From contig JBCCHB010000072.1 in the NCBI GenBank assembly GCA_039028975.1, forward strand, positions 18,068 to 82,067: a stretch of DNA of 64,000 nucleotides, in the 5' to 3' direction. The notes beneath the pieces are model-generated. The model had not been told where the DNA came from, made no database searches, and worked only from the letters and a program-made list of their open reading frames with translations. The translations under genes were made by a program, and so were the position numbers. This DNA is from JAHBNG01 sp039028975 (GTDB lineage Bacteria > Chloroflexota > Anaerolineae > Caldilineales > Caldilineaceae). Below are positions 34,162 to 43,770 of this stretch, piece by piece (position 1 is the stretch's first letter; the number at the start of each line of letters is the position of its first letter).

Positions 34162-36265
34162 GCTGCACGAACTACATATTCGAAACTTTGCCATTATCGA
34201 TGACCTGTACCTTACCTTTGGTCCAGGCCTAAATGTGTTAACAGGGGAGACGGGTGCAGGTAAGTCCATCATTATCGATGCACTTGGTTTGCTCATGGGG
34301 GATCGGGCTAGCACCAGTTGGGTACGCGCGGGTTGCGAACGATCCGAAATTGAAGCCACCTTCCTCTTAGTGCCCTACGATTCATTAGATGGGGATGAGT
34401 CAGACGGTAAAGTACTAGATAGTAAGTTGATTGATAGTCAAGAAGCGTCTGTTGAGGGTTTCGAGATAGGGCCTTCCCAAGCTGCACTTCCACTAACCTC
34501 TCCTCCCACCTTTGCTACACCTAGCCCGGCTACAAATAATTCGGCAAAGGAGCCCAACCAAAGCGACACCGAAGATATTGCTCAACAGGTTCAGCGCATT
34601 CTTGAAGAAGGTGGCTTGGACGATCCAGAGAATCGTGGCTGGGTTACCCTGAGCCGCGAAGTCCGAATGACGGGGCGCAACATCTGCCGTGTGAACGGGC
34701 GTTCGGTCAGCGTTCAAGTGTTAAGTGATATCGCCAGCTTACTCATTGATGTCCATGGCCAAGGCGAGCACTTGAATCTACTGCATCCTAGAACCCATGT
34801 TCATCTGCTGGACCGCTATGCAGGACTCCTCCCCCTCCGTAGGCAAGTTGCGGCCAAGGTCTCGCAACTACGCAAGATACGTAATGAACTAAAGGAACTC
34901 AACCAAGATGCCCGCACCATTGCTCAGCGGCTTGACATGCTCTCTTTTCAGGTAGAAGAGATTGGTCAGGCTGACCTCGTTGTTGGTGAAGAAAGCTCTT
35001 TGGAAAATGAACGAAGGCGTTTGGGCAATGCCGAAGCCTTGCTCGCTTTGGCCCGTGCAGCCCAGGCCATTCTCAGCGAAGGGGATGGGCCGGAGACACC
35101 AAGCGCTCTGGATCTCATGGGTGAAGCCAGTGCTCGGGTAGAAAAGCTAAGTCGGATTGATCCCGAGATGGAGAGCGTAGCATTAGAAAGCCAAAGCTTG
35201 CTAGAGCAAGTCAGCGATTTAGCACGTTCACTGGAAGATTACGCCGGTCAGCTTGAGTTTGATCCCCATCGCCTGCAAGAGGTAGAAGAACGCATCGAAC
35301 TGATAGACACGCTCAAACGCAAATATGGTGATACCATCGAGGAAGTCATTGAATTTGGGGAAGCCGCTGAAGTAGAGCTAGATGAACTAGTCAATTGGGA
35401 AGGCAAAACCGAGGCTTTGGAGGCCCAAGAAAATACGTTACTTCTTGAGATAGGTACTCTTGCGGCAGACCTGAGCAGCAAACGACAAGCGGCAGGCGAA
35501 ACGTTAGCCAAGCAGGTTGAGAAAGAGCTTGCCGAGTTAGGGATGCAGAAGGCCCGCTGTGGTGTAGCAGTAGAACAGAATGAGAGAGCCGATGGAGCCT
35601 ATCACCCAGATGGGCGACGGGTGGCCTTTGACCAAACAGGCGTGGACCGGATCGAATTGATGCTAAGCACCAACCCGGGTGAGCCGCTTAAGCCCATGGC
35701 CAAAGTTGCCTCTGGCGGCGAAACAGCACGGATTATGCTGGCCATCAAGAGCGTGCTGGCCCACGCCGATGCGACCCCTACCCTCATCTTTGATGAAATT
35801 GATCAGGGCATCGGTGGCCGAGTGGGTGCAGTAGTTGGGCAGAAGCTCTGGGGGTTGACAAACCACCATTCCACAACGGCTTCTTTGTTGTCAAATAACG
35901 GAACCAGTAAAAACAAGACGGGTAAAAACGGAACGAAGAAGGAGCAAGGCAAAAAGAGCCGCGCAAAAACGAGCAAGGGAAAAGATCCTTCTAAACAAGC
36001 CTCGTCCCTCCAAGCCTTGAACCATCAGGTTCTGTGCATTACCCACCTACCTCAACTCGCCGCATTTGGCGATCAGCATTTTACTGTTAATAAACGAGTC
36101 CATTCCGTCGATAAAGAAGAGCGAACCAGCACAGTCGTTTCCCAACTCGAAGGCGAAGAGCGGATCGCCGAGCTGATGCAGATGTTGGGGGCTACCACCA
36201 AAGCCGGCCGCGAATCAGTGGAAGAGATGCTGGCCGAGGTGGAGCAGGTGAAGGGGAAAAGGTAG
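34160..36265 (+). CDS. recN: DNA repair protein RecN
   Basis: 701 aa, SMC-like ATPase for double-strand-break repair. Walker A is GETGAGKSIIID (about 31-42), the coiled-coil arms span about 200-430, and the C-terminal head has the signature VASGGETARIMLAIK and Walker B TLIFDEIDQGIGG, then VLCITHLPQLAAFGDQHF. Two insertions are unusual: about 50 residues of acidic, Pro/Ser-rich sequence (about 75-130) and about 55 residues of Lys/Ser/Asn-rich sequence just before VLCITHLPQ (about 570-625). This makes it longer than typical RecN (about 550-570 aa). Core motifs are intact. It is preceded by a possible start-masking hairpin. Confidence 0.95.
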   Translation: MLHELHIRNFAIIDDLYLTFGPGLNVLTGETGAGKSIIIDALGLLMGDRASTSWVRAGCERSEIEATFLLVPYDSLDGDESDGKVLDSKLIDSQEASVEGFEIGPSQAALPLTSPPTFATPSPATNNSAKEPNQSDTEDIAQQVQRILEEGGLDDPENRGWVTLSREVRMTGRNICRVNGRSVSVQVLSDIASLLIDVHGQGEHLNLLHPRTHVHLLDRYAGLLPLRRQVAAKVSQLRKIRNELKELNQDARTIAQRLDMLSFQVEEIGQADLVVGEESSLENERRRLGNAEALLALARAAQAILSEGDGPETPSALDLMGEASARVEKLSRIDPEMESVALESQSLLEQVSDLARSLEDYAGQLEFDPHRLQEVEERIELIDTLKRKYGDTIEEVIEFGEAAEVELDELVNWEGKTEALEAQENTLLLEIGTLAADLSSKRQAAGETLAKQVEKELAELGMQKARCGVAVEQNERADGAYHPDGRRVAFDQTGVDRIELMLSTNPGEPLKPMAKVASGGETARIMLAIKSVLAHADATPTLIFDEIDQGIGGRVGAVVGQKLWGLTNHHSTTASLLSNNGTSKNKTGKNGTKKEQGKKSRAKTSKGKDPSKQASSLQALNHQVLCITHLPQLAAFGDQHFTVNKRVHSVDKEERTSTVVSQLEGEERIAELMQMLGATTKAGRESVEEMLAEVEQVKGKR

Positions 36266-36275
36266 GTGGCAAGGG

Positions 36276-36929
36276 GTGTGTCCTCTTTGTGCTTCAGATT
36301 CTCCTACCTACTTTTATAAAGATAAGCAGCGGATGTACCTGCGGTGTCCTGTCTGTCACCTCATCTTCGTTCCCCCCGCCTATTTCCTTTCCCCAAGTGC
36401 CGAAAAAGCTGAATATGATCTTCATCAGAATTCGCCAATGGATCAAGGCTATCGGCGTTTTCTCAGTCGCCTCTTTGAACCTATGAATGAGCGCATTCCC
36501 CCTCAAAGCCACGGTCTCGATTTTGGTTCAGGCCCTGGTCCAACCCTCTCACTCATGTTCGAAGAAGCCGGACACACGGTCACCATCTACGATAAATATT
36601 ACGCCCCAGAAGTGGCCACACTTGGGCAAACCTATGATTTCATTACCGCCAGTGAAGTCGTTGAGCACCTCCATACACCCCAAATTGAACTAAAGCAACT
36701 TTGGTCGGCGCTTCGCCCTAATGGTACCTTAGGCATCATGACCAAATTAGCGCTCGATCAGGCCGCCTTTAGTCGTTGGCACTATAAAAATGATCTAACC
36801 CACGTCTCCTTTTTCTCACGCGAGACCTTTGCTTGGTTGGGAAAGGAATGGGATGCTGAGATAGAGTTTGTGGGTAGTGATGTGACGTTGTTCCGAAAGC
36901 CGCCGAGCCTCAGTCTAAACGAGGGCTGA
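36276..36929 (+). CDS. Zinc-ribbon SAM-dependent methyltransferase
   Basis: 217 aa, GTG start 10 nt after recN. The N-terminus carries two CxxC knuckles (MCPLC and RCPVC), a zinc ribbon. A class I methyltransferase domain follows with motif I LDFGSGPG, an acidic residue after strand 2 (TIYDKYY), DFITASEVVEHLHTP, and LRPNGTLGIMTKL. The residues in ITASEVVEHL are characteristic of Methyltransf_12/23-type enzymes. Substrate unknown. The close spacing suggests co-transcription with recN, although no functional link is known. Confidence 0.88.
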   Translation: MCPLCASDSPTYFYKDKQRMYLRCPVCHLIFVPPAYFLSPSAEKAEYDLHQNSPMDQGYRRFLSRLFEPMNERIPPQSHGLDFGSGPGPTLSLMFEEAGHTVTIYDKYYAPEVATLGQTYDFITASEVVEHLHTPQIELKQLWSALRPNGTLGIMTKLALDQAAFSRWHYKNDLTHVSFFSRETFAWLGKEWDAEIEFVGSDVTLFRKPPSLSLNEG

Positions 36930-37097
36930 TGGAAATCATGCCCCAGGTTCATTACTCTCTTACTTTGGTTTAACGACTAATACCTTCTTTATCATCTACC
37001 AAGGCGTCGGATATAAGCGTAAAATACAATCAGATAGGTTCAGACATCGTTTGAGGCTTACACCGAATATGATGTTTGTCTGATTGCAGTGTCGTCC

Positions 37098-38711
37098 CTA
37101 AAATGCCTCCAACACAGCCACAAAACGAGGTCGCACGGTAACGGCAAACTGTTTCTGGGGTCCGACGTTGAAGACGCTATCCACTTCATATTTCTGGCGG
37201 TTTTCATCACTGACTACATCGATAAAGAGAATGAGCCAGATTTCGGATAGTTGAAGTTGGTAAGCATATTCGGCGGCACGTTGGCGGGCCTTCTCGTATT
37301 GGCGATGGTTGACAAAACTCTTCAGCTCAAGACCAAACTGCTGCTCGGCATATTGAATTAACAGGTCAATCTTGCCATTGCCAGTGGGGAATTCGGGGTG
37401 AACGCGACCATCGTAGTCGCGCATAAATTGGCTCAAATAGGCGAAAAAGTTGAAGTGGTAGACTGCTTCGTAAATCCTTCCATCAATTTTGCGAACAGGC
37501 GCATTTTTGAAAAGCCTGGAGCGATTCTGGTGGACATATTGTTCATAAAGGCTAACCACTCCACCTACATCTAGACTCGTATCAGTAATGATGGTGGAAA
37601 GATCTGTAAAGGGGGAATAGAGCCTGGATGTGCTGGGGAAGAGCTTCTTGGTGAAAAAATTGAAGAGCCGCTTCTGCACAAAGGGCGATGAAAACTTCAT
37701 GTAGAGTTCGTCCTCATCTTTCTCTACAGTTATGACCCCATTCATGTAGAGATAGTTGGTATCGGGATCATCGTAAGAGAATTTGAGCCGTTCATCAGTC
37801 TTGAAGAGTTCCATCACCTGTACATCGTAGGGCGCAGCCCGCACCTTGCTGATTAGATTCGAGACGCTATTGTTGGGTAAGCCCTTGGAAGCCCAGACAT
37901 AGGTATGTCGAAACTCAGGAAGGCCAATGGGTTGATCAAGAGATTCGTTATATGTAGTCGTCATTAACTCGCCCAGCCAGCTAACCAATCCTGGTTGCCC
38001 CTGTGTTTCATAAAAGATCTGCTCGATAACCTCTTGCTCGACAGCCTGCCCGCTCTCTTCGGTATACCACGTAAACATGCGATTGACTTCGTCTTCGGTC
38101 AGGTTGGGGATATGCACACTTCTCTGAACATTGAAGGGCGAGCCACTCTGATTTTCAATACCAAGGACGCTACGTACACCGATGAGGGCAAGACCATGCA
38201 AAAGATTGGTCTTTTCATAGCTCGGTTTGTTGAATTGATTGGTCCGTGCCGTGTACATTGACCGAAAGACGCTGGCAAGTTTGTTGACAAAGGGTTCTAT
38301 CAGTGCATCAAACTCATCCAGAATCAGGATCACAGGTCGTTCGAAGTACCTCGCTTGAAAAAGGTTGGGTAGCTCTTGCCAGCGTTCAATCGTAGGAAAG
38401 TCTAGGTCAAACCATCCACGCATCTCACCGAGCAAAATATCGAGCACAGCATTTTCATCATCTCGCTCTTTGGCTAATTCAAGCGTAACGATTCCCACAT
38501 CAAACTCACCAGCATTTTGAAGGCGATTTACAACCTGTTGCATGATCCACGTCTTGCCCGTCTGCCGCGGTGCCCAAATCGTGATGTAGTGGCCGCCCTG
38601 CGCTGGATTCTCACCGACGAGTCTGTTGTAGGCTGCGTCGATCAGTTCAGTGCGGGGGACATAATAGTTGTGATCACTGTTTATGGGGCCGTAAGATGAA
38701 AAGTTGCGCAT
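37098..38711 (-). CDS. AAA-like ATPase with C-terminal PD-(D/E)XK domain
   Basis: 537 aa. Walker A is APRQTGKTW (K53), Walker B is VILILDEFDAL (D132, E133). A winged-helix-like middle region follows. The C-terminal domain carries a PD-(D/E)XK nuclease-fold core: GKIDLLI (D449), then GLELKSF (E462-x-K464). Similar two-part proteins are widespread in Bacteroidetes, Chloroflexota and archaea, often in many copies, and are thought to be NTPase/nuclease-like proteins of mobile or defence character. No associated genes of a known defence system are next to it. It is monocistronic and convergent with the recN pair. Confidence 0.85.
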   Translation of the reverse strand: MRNFSSYGPINSDHNYYVPRTELIDAAYNRLVGENPAQGGHYITIWAPRQTGKTWIMQQVVNRLQNAGEFDVGIVTLELAKERDDENAVLDILLGEMRGWFDLDFPTIERWQELPNLFQARYFERPVILILDEFDALIEPFVNKLASVFRSMYTARTNQFNKPSYEKTNLLHGLALIGVRSVLGIENQSGSPFNVQRSVHIPNLTEDEVNRMFTWYTEESGQAVEQEVIEQIFYETQGQPGLVSWLGELMTTTYNESLDQPIGLPEFRHTYVWASKGLPNNSVSNLISKVRAAPYDVQVMELFKTDERLKFSYDDPDTNYLYMNGVITVEKDEDELYMKFSSPFVQKRLFNFFTKKLFPSTSRLYSPFTDLSTIITDTSLDVGGVVSLYEQYVHQNRSRLFKNAPVRKIDGRIYEAVYHFNFFAYLSQFMRDYDGRVHPEFPTGNGKIDLLIQYAEQQFGLELKSFVNHRQYEKARQRAAEYAYQLQLSEIWLILFIDVVSDENRQKYEVDSVFNVGPQKQFAVTVRPRFVAVLEAF

Positions 38712-38882
38712 AGGTTTTAATAGAGAAAGCTCGCGCCCGAAAGGATTCGGGTCAGAATGAAGCGTTAGTTAATGCTGGTCGGATGCCAGAACCTTGACTT
38801 GTCTACTGACACAATCGACTTCTATTTTACCATACCCTGGAGCGTTCAAGATGACAAACCTGTATAGCTGCTGCCTACTGGA

Positions 38883-41800
38883 TTATTGCACTACCCACGG
38901 CAAGAAGATCGACCGCCGCGTCTCCACCTCTAGCACAACCGGTTCAGCTTGCAAATCATCCTCATCCTTAGCGTGAATGACAACACGATAGGGTCCAGAC
39001 TCGGTGAATCCAGGATAGGAGCCGCTATACTGATCATTGCCTTGAGGTTGCAGCAGTACTGTGTCTAGGGTTTCGGCTACGAGTTGGTTGCCGTTGGGAG
39101 GTGGTACATAAGACGGCGGATAGATGACGGCCCACACGCTGTCTACTCCTTCGTTGTCTCGCACTTCCACCTGAATGGCACCCCGCCCGTCAATGATGGT
39201 GGTCGGTTTCTGTGCCGTAAAAATGTAAGGCGGCCACACATCTGCAAATGTACCAGCACAAGCAAAGCCGCGTTGGGAAGCAATCAGTTCATCTTCGGAT
39301 TCGTTAGGAACACCGTTGCCGTCAGCATCGAGCCACGGTCTTTGGAGAGAATTTAAATCGCTAACCATCTCCCGGGAACGCCGAAAGCTGTAGAAAAGAT
39401 TGAAGTTACGCTGGAGCCTCACCAAGAAATGGTCTGAAAAATAGGCCCCGTATTGGGAAGCATAGGCATCATTCTCTACGTTGGTCGACGTCACAATCAC
39501 CCGCCCTTGTTTGCTCACCGAGCCAGGTTCCGCAATAAAACTCCCCGAATTGCAAGCCTCGATGACCACATTCACTTTGGCGTTGGGGACTAACCCTTCA
39601 AAGGTAGTTAACCACTCGTCCAACATAGTAGGCGTCAGATGTTCATCATTCAGATCGTCCAGGTAAAAGAGATCGCGGCCACCGTGATCCATTAGATAGA
39701 GTGTCAAAACGCCGTCGCTGTTCACTTGTTGGGGCGCCCACTCAGTAATGGCGGACTTCAGACGCTCGGTCGTTGCGGGACCGTCATACCCAGGCAAGGC
39801 TGAGCTGGTTGCCAAGTAGGTAATGTCGTCATCGGTTAACCCCTTGCCTAGGAAGAGTTCGTAGACATAATTGGTTACATTGTGAATATTTTCCTGTAGC
39901 CGATCACCTCCTCGTAGCCGCCCAGCCACCAGAATCAGCGCGCCCTGGGGTTCTTCCTTTTTGGTGATAAAGACCTGATAGGTCACATTCACGCCGCTCA
40001 CACTGTCATCCGCATTAGTCAGGCGCAGATAGACCTGCTCAAAGGCCACGTCGTTGAGCTCAATGCGAGCACCAGGCGTAAAGCGTTCATCCCAAATTTC
40101 ACTGGGTAAGCTCTCGCAATCGGCATAGAGTTCCAGCGTCACATCGGCTGGCGAACCTGTTGGAACGTCCACCTCGATTTGGTAGCTGGCGTTGAGGTCG
40201 GTTGCCAGCTTTAGCCAATCCACATCGCCGTTTTGGTGGAAGGTGTGGGGTTGAGGGGAGCCGTCCGCTGAGACAGATTTGGCATTGGCGCAGGTATTAT
40301 CGGGTTCGTAATCGTCCTCAATCAACGCATAAGTTACGCCAACTATGTGATCGCCACCGGGCATAGTCAGGCTGTTGGTAGTAGCCGAACTGTCGTCGTT
40401 GCTGGTGCCGCTCCAGCTATCCACCTGGTAACCACTTGGGAGTGTGGCAGAAAGAATGATGGATTCCCCGGTAATGTATTGACCCATCAAACAGCCAATA
40501 GAGTTAGTGGGTGAGGTAGTTAGGTCGGTACCGTCAAATGAGAGAGTGTGGCAAGTTGCTGTAGTCATAACGTCAGTTGGCACCAAGCTTTGGAATAACC
40601 TTCCATCGCCTAGTTGCCCGTGGACATTATCTCCCCAACATCGGACGTCGCCGAGATTTGTGAGAGCGCAAGCATGGCTACTACCGGACGAGATGGAAGT
40701 GATTCCGCTGGACAGCTCACTGATCAACACCGGTGTGCTACTGGAATTCCCAGTGCTCGAAGAACCACTACCCAGTTCTCCGGATCGACTATCACCCCAA
40801 CATAGAACACCGCTATTGGTCAACGCGCAAGTGTGATGTCCGCCGGCCGAGATGACGGCGACGCCGCTGCTCAGGCCATTGACTGCTACCGGTGTAGTAC
40901 TGTCTATGTAGGAACCATTGCCTAGCTCTCCAGAGTCATTATCTCCCCAGCAGAAAACGCCACCATTGATGTCAAGCGCACAGCTATGGTCCTCACCAAC
41001 CGAGATAGCGATAACACCGCTGGACAGCTCATTTACTGCTACCGGCGTGCTGCTGGACGTAGTAGAACCGTCACCTAGTTGACCAAAGCGATTGTCCCCC
41101 CAGCATTGAACCCCACCGTTGCTTGTCAGGGCACATGTGTAAGAAGGGCCAGCCGAGATAGCCGTGACGCCGCTAGATAGACCATTCACTGGTACTGGCG
41201 TACTCCTGTAAACATCAAAACTAACGGAACCGTTGCCCAGTTGACCAAAGGAATTTTCTCCCCAGCATTGGACGCCGCCACTACTGCCCAATACGCAGGT
41301 ATGTCGAGAGCCAACGGCGATCGAGATTGTGCCATTAGACAAGCCGCTGATCTCTACAGGCGTAAGACTACGTGTAGGGGGAGAGTCGTTGCCTCGTACC
41401 GAGCCATTGTATCCCCAGCACTGGACACTACCGCTACTTGTCAGTGCACATGTATAAGAAGGGCCAGCCGAGATGGCTGTGATGCCGCTAGACAGACCAC
41501 TAACGGCTACAGGTGTGCTGCTATCTGCTGTGGTACCGTCGCCGAGTTGACCAGAGCTATTATCTCCCCAACAGAGGGCGCCCCCACCAGTGGTAAGTGC
41601 ACAACTGTGAACATCACCAGCAGATATGTTGTTGACGTCTCCAGACAACCCACTGACGACTACTGGCGTACGACTATCTACTGTGATACCATCGCCGAGT
41701 TGCCCAAAGCCGTTCCTCCCCCAGCATTGGGTACCCCCAGTGGTACTTAATGCACAAGCGTGAAATGAGCCACTTGTGATAGCAATGACCCCACCAGATA

Positions 41801-42872
41801 AGTCTCTAACGTCTACCGGTGTGGTACTCCGTGCATTGGAACCATTGCCAAGTTGTCCAAAGTCATTTCTCCCCCAACATTGGACACTTTCGTTGCTTGT
41901 CAGTGCGCAGGTGTGGAACGAACCAGCCCTAATAGCGCTGATACTGCCGGATAGGTTATTGACTGCTAATGGTATGCTGCTAGCTATGGTGGAACCATTG
42001 CCCAATTGTCCAAAATCATTACTTCCCCAACAGACGACATCATCGTTGTCCGTAATCGCACAGCTATGGTCGCCTCCAGCTGAGATGGCAGTGATGTCAT
42101 TGGGGAAACCAATCACTGATACTGGCGTGTCGCTGGATGTAGTGGAGCCATTGCCCAATTGTCCCGAGCCATTATCCCCCCAACAGTAGACAGCGCCGCC
42201 TCTGACAACACGCACACAGCTATGCTCGTCGCCAGTTGTTACGGCGATAACAGCGCTAGTCGGGTTGCTCAACACGGGTGTACTGCTGGATGTGGTGGAG
42301 CCATTGCCCAATTGTCCTGAGCCATTGCTTCCCCAGCATTGGACGCTGCTATTTGTTAGCGCACAGGTATGGAAAGACCCCGCCGAGATAGCGGTTACAC
42401 CGCTGGAAAGACCATTGACTGCTACAGGCGTACTTTTGTCTGTAGTAGAGCCGTCCCCCAGTTGTCCATCACTATTCCTTCCCCAGCATAGGACGCCGCC
42501 ACTGCTTGTCAGTGCACAGGTGTGGAAAGCTCCTGTGGAGATTGAACTTACACCACTAGATAGTTCTCTGATCGCCACAGGCGTACTTTTGTCTGTAGTA
42601 GAGCCGTCCCCCAGTTGTCCATCATTATTCCTTCCCCAGCATAGGACGCTGCCACTGTTTGTCAGTGCACAGGTATGCTCCCAACCACCCACAAGTTGGG
42701 CAATGTCACTGAGGGGAACGAGTGCGGAATGTGTCTCTTGGATTGATGGGCTGGCGAGTAGGGCATAGTCTGGGTGGGCTTGTGCCTTGCGTGGAAAGAA
42801 GAAGAGCAGAGCTACAAACATTAGCATAACAGAGAAGTGCAGCAGTCTGTAGAATGGAGTTAGCAGGTACAT
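38883..42872 (-). CDS. Exported RCC1-repeat protein with caspase/legumain-like protease domain
   Basis: 1329 aa. A signal peptide (cleavage near KAQA) is followed by 14 RCC1-type repeats of about 51 residues (CWGxNxxGQLGxGSTT...TPV...SAGxxHTCAL), enough for two seven-bladed propellers. Then come a short InlB-like module (LSFDGTDLTT...VDSWSGTSND), a pre-peptidase-C-like beta domain (DYEPDNTCANA...GDVDWLKL), and a clan-CD cysteine protease-like domain with the putative dyad H1063 in LYLMDHGG and C1107 in VVIEACNSGSF. An Ig-like tail ends IFLPWVVQ. GAGGT precedes the ATG. Caspase/C13-type enzymes cut after Arg/Lys, Asn or Asp; the substrate here is unknown. Activity is inferred from motifs. Confidence 0.88.
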   Translation of the reverse strand: MYLLTPFYRLLHFSVMLMFVALLFFFPRKAQAHPDYALLASPSIQETHSALVPLSDIAQLVGGWEHTCALTNSGSVLCWGRNNDGQLGDGSTTDKSTPVAIRELSSGVSSISTGAFHTCALTSSGGVLCWGRNSDGQLGDGSTTDKSTPVAVNGLSSGVTAISAGSFHTCALTNSSVQCWGSNGSGQLGNGSTTSSSTPVLSNPTSAVIAVTTGDEHSCVRVVRGGAVYCWGDNGSGQLGNGSTTSSDTPVSVIGFPNDITAISAGGDHSCAITDNDDVVCWGSNDFGQLGNGSTIASSIPLAVNNLSGSISAIRAGSFHTCALTSNESVQCWGRNDFGQLGNGSNARSTTPVDVRDLSGGVIAITSGSFHACALSTTGGTQCWGRNGFGQLGDGITVDSRTPVVVSGLSGDVNNISAGDVHSCALTTGGGALCWGDNSSGQLGDGTTADSSTPVAVSGLSSGITAISAGPSYTCALTSSGSVQCWGYNGSVRGNDSPPTRSLTPVEISGLSNGTISIAVGSRHTCVLGSSGGVQCWGENSFGQLGNGSVSFDVYRSTPVPVNGLSSGVTAISAGPSYTCALTSNGGVQCWGDNRFGQLGDGSTTSSSTPVAVNELSSGVIAISVGEDHSCALDINGGVFCWGDNDSGELGNGSYIDSTTPVAVNGLSSGVAVISAGGHHTCALTNSGVLCWGDSRSGELGSGSSSTGNSSSTPVLISELSSGITSISSGSSHACALTNLGDVRCWGDNVHGQLGDGRLFQSLVPTDVMTTATCHTLSFDGTDLTTSPTNSIGCLMGQYITGESIILSATLPSGYQVDSWSGTSNDDSSATTNSLTMPGGDHIVGVTYALIEDDYEPDNTCANAKSVSADGSPQPHTFHQNGDVDWLKLATDLNASYQIEVDVPTGSPADVTLELYADCESLPSEIWDERFTPGARIELNDVAFEQVYLRLTNADDSVSGVNVTYQVFITKKEEPQGALILVAGRLRGGDRLQENIHNVTNYVYELFLGKGLTDDDITYLATSSALPGYDGPATTERLKSAITEWAPQQVNSDGVLTLYLMDHGGRDLFYLDDLNDEHLTPTMLDEWLTTFEGLVPNAKVNVVIEACNSGSFIAEPGSVSKQGRVIVTSTNVENDAYASQYGAYFSDHFLVRLQRNFNLFYSFRRSREMVSDLNSLQRPWLDADGNGVPNESEDELIASQRGFACAGTFADVWPPYIFTAQKPTTIIDGRGAIQVEVRDNEGVDSVWAVIYPPSYVPPPNGNQLVAETLDTVLLQPQGNDQYSGSYPGFTESGPYRVVIHAKDEDDLQAEPVVLEVETRRSIFLPWVVQ
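40560..42700 (-). repeat. Fourteen about-153-bp coding repeats (RCC1)
   Basis: The DNA encoding the RCC1 units is itself similar from unit to unit (for example repeated TGGGGxxGxAAT and CAGTTGGG blocks on the minus strand). Unit 9 lacks the GQLG core (YNGSVRGNDSPP instead), and units 10 and 13 carry short insertions. Confidence 0.8.
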
Positions 42873-42967
42873 TAGCTTACCTCGTTATATTAAAGAGTAG
42901 GGAGGGGATACATCTACAAATAACGAATGTGATAAAGGTGAAGTTTTACGCACGGCATGATTGGGTG

Positions 42968-43189
42968 TTACGGGAATTCTAAAACGGATTGTGCACAAGA
43001 GCGAACTACCCAGATACCATCGAAAGAACCGATTCCGAAGACCTTAAAATAATCCAAAAACGGAACACTCTCTAACCACAAATTTGGCACCGATAGCGCG
43101 ACATATGGCGGGTGGTCCAGGTCCTTCAACGCACAACGGGCATTCAAGGACGCTATCGCAAAATCGTGAATGAGCTCCAGGCTCGCCAT
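42968..43189 (-). CDS. Small protein of unknown function coupled to GNAT gene
   Basis: 73 aa. Its ATG shares one base with the stop of the upstream acetyltransferase gene (TGATG), a classic coupling arrangement. The sequence contains FAIASLNARCALKDLD and FKVFGIGSFDGIWVVRS, the second part resembling strands of a small alpha/beta fold. It has no known motif. It could equally be the displaced C-terminal part of something larger. Confidence 0.4.
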   Translation of the reverse strand: MASLELIHDFAIASLNARCALKDLDHPPYVALSVPNLWLESVPFLDYFKVFGIGSFDGIWVVRSCAQSVLEFP

Positions 43190-43770
43190 CAAGTGGAAGC
43201 TTTGTTAGGTGGCTTCTCCTCGCTCTCAAATGGCTTAGCGAAGACGACATCCCAAGGCAAACGTGTTACTAGACTCTTGTCAGCTATCCCTACGATTTCG
43301 CAATTTTGCCTTCTGTAAAAATCGACTGCTGATTCGGTCGGATTTGAATATATGAGCAAGGAACTTGCCTTTTCCATTCTTGCCATCGCCTCTAACTGAC
43401 GGAATAGAAGCGTCCCAATCCCAGATTTCCTCACCTCTGAACTGACGAAAAGGGCTACTAACTCGATTGATCCATCTGCGTGTTTTGGCCCAATGATGCC
43501 AAATCCTACAGTCTTCCCCGCCTTTGATGCGGTCAACATATGTCCGCCTATTTCGATTTCTTGCTGCCATTTCTTGGAGCGCGACGACATTCCCTCCTCG
43601 CTCCAAGACGGAATCTTGATGCTTGGATCTTGATTTATCTTTTGTAGCTCCAACCCAAAACCGTTGGATGTCTGACGTCCGCAATATAGTCCGTCAACAA
43701 TTTCTGAGCGGTCTACCTGTCTCATTATTTCAACGTCAATTGTCATAAGTTCGTTTACTTGGATACTCAT
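43189..43770 (-). CDS. GNAT-family N-acetyltransferase
   Basis: 193 aa. The acetyl-CoA site is visible: IELVALFVSSEVRKSGIGTLLF, where the V-R-x-x-G-I-G segment is motif A of the fold, followed by SLLIYSNPTESAVDFYRRQN (motif B with the usual A-x-x-F-Y-R). GNAT enzymes move an acetyl group from acetyl-CoA to an amine; the acceptor is unknown. It sits alone on the minus strand between the RCC1-protease and sppA genes, with a small coupled gene after it. The N-terminal 60 residues are unlike most GNATs. Confidence 0.85.
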   Translation of the reverse strand: MSIQVNELMTIDVEIMRQVDRSEIVDGLYCGRQTSNGFGLELQKINQDPSIKIPSWSEEGMSSRSKKWQQEIEIGGHMLTASKAGKTVGFGIIGPKHADGSIELVALFVSSEVRKSGIGTLLFRQLEAMARMEKASSLLIYSNPTESAVDFYRRQNCEIVGIADKSLVTRLPWDVVFAKPFESEEKPPNKAST

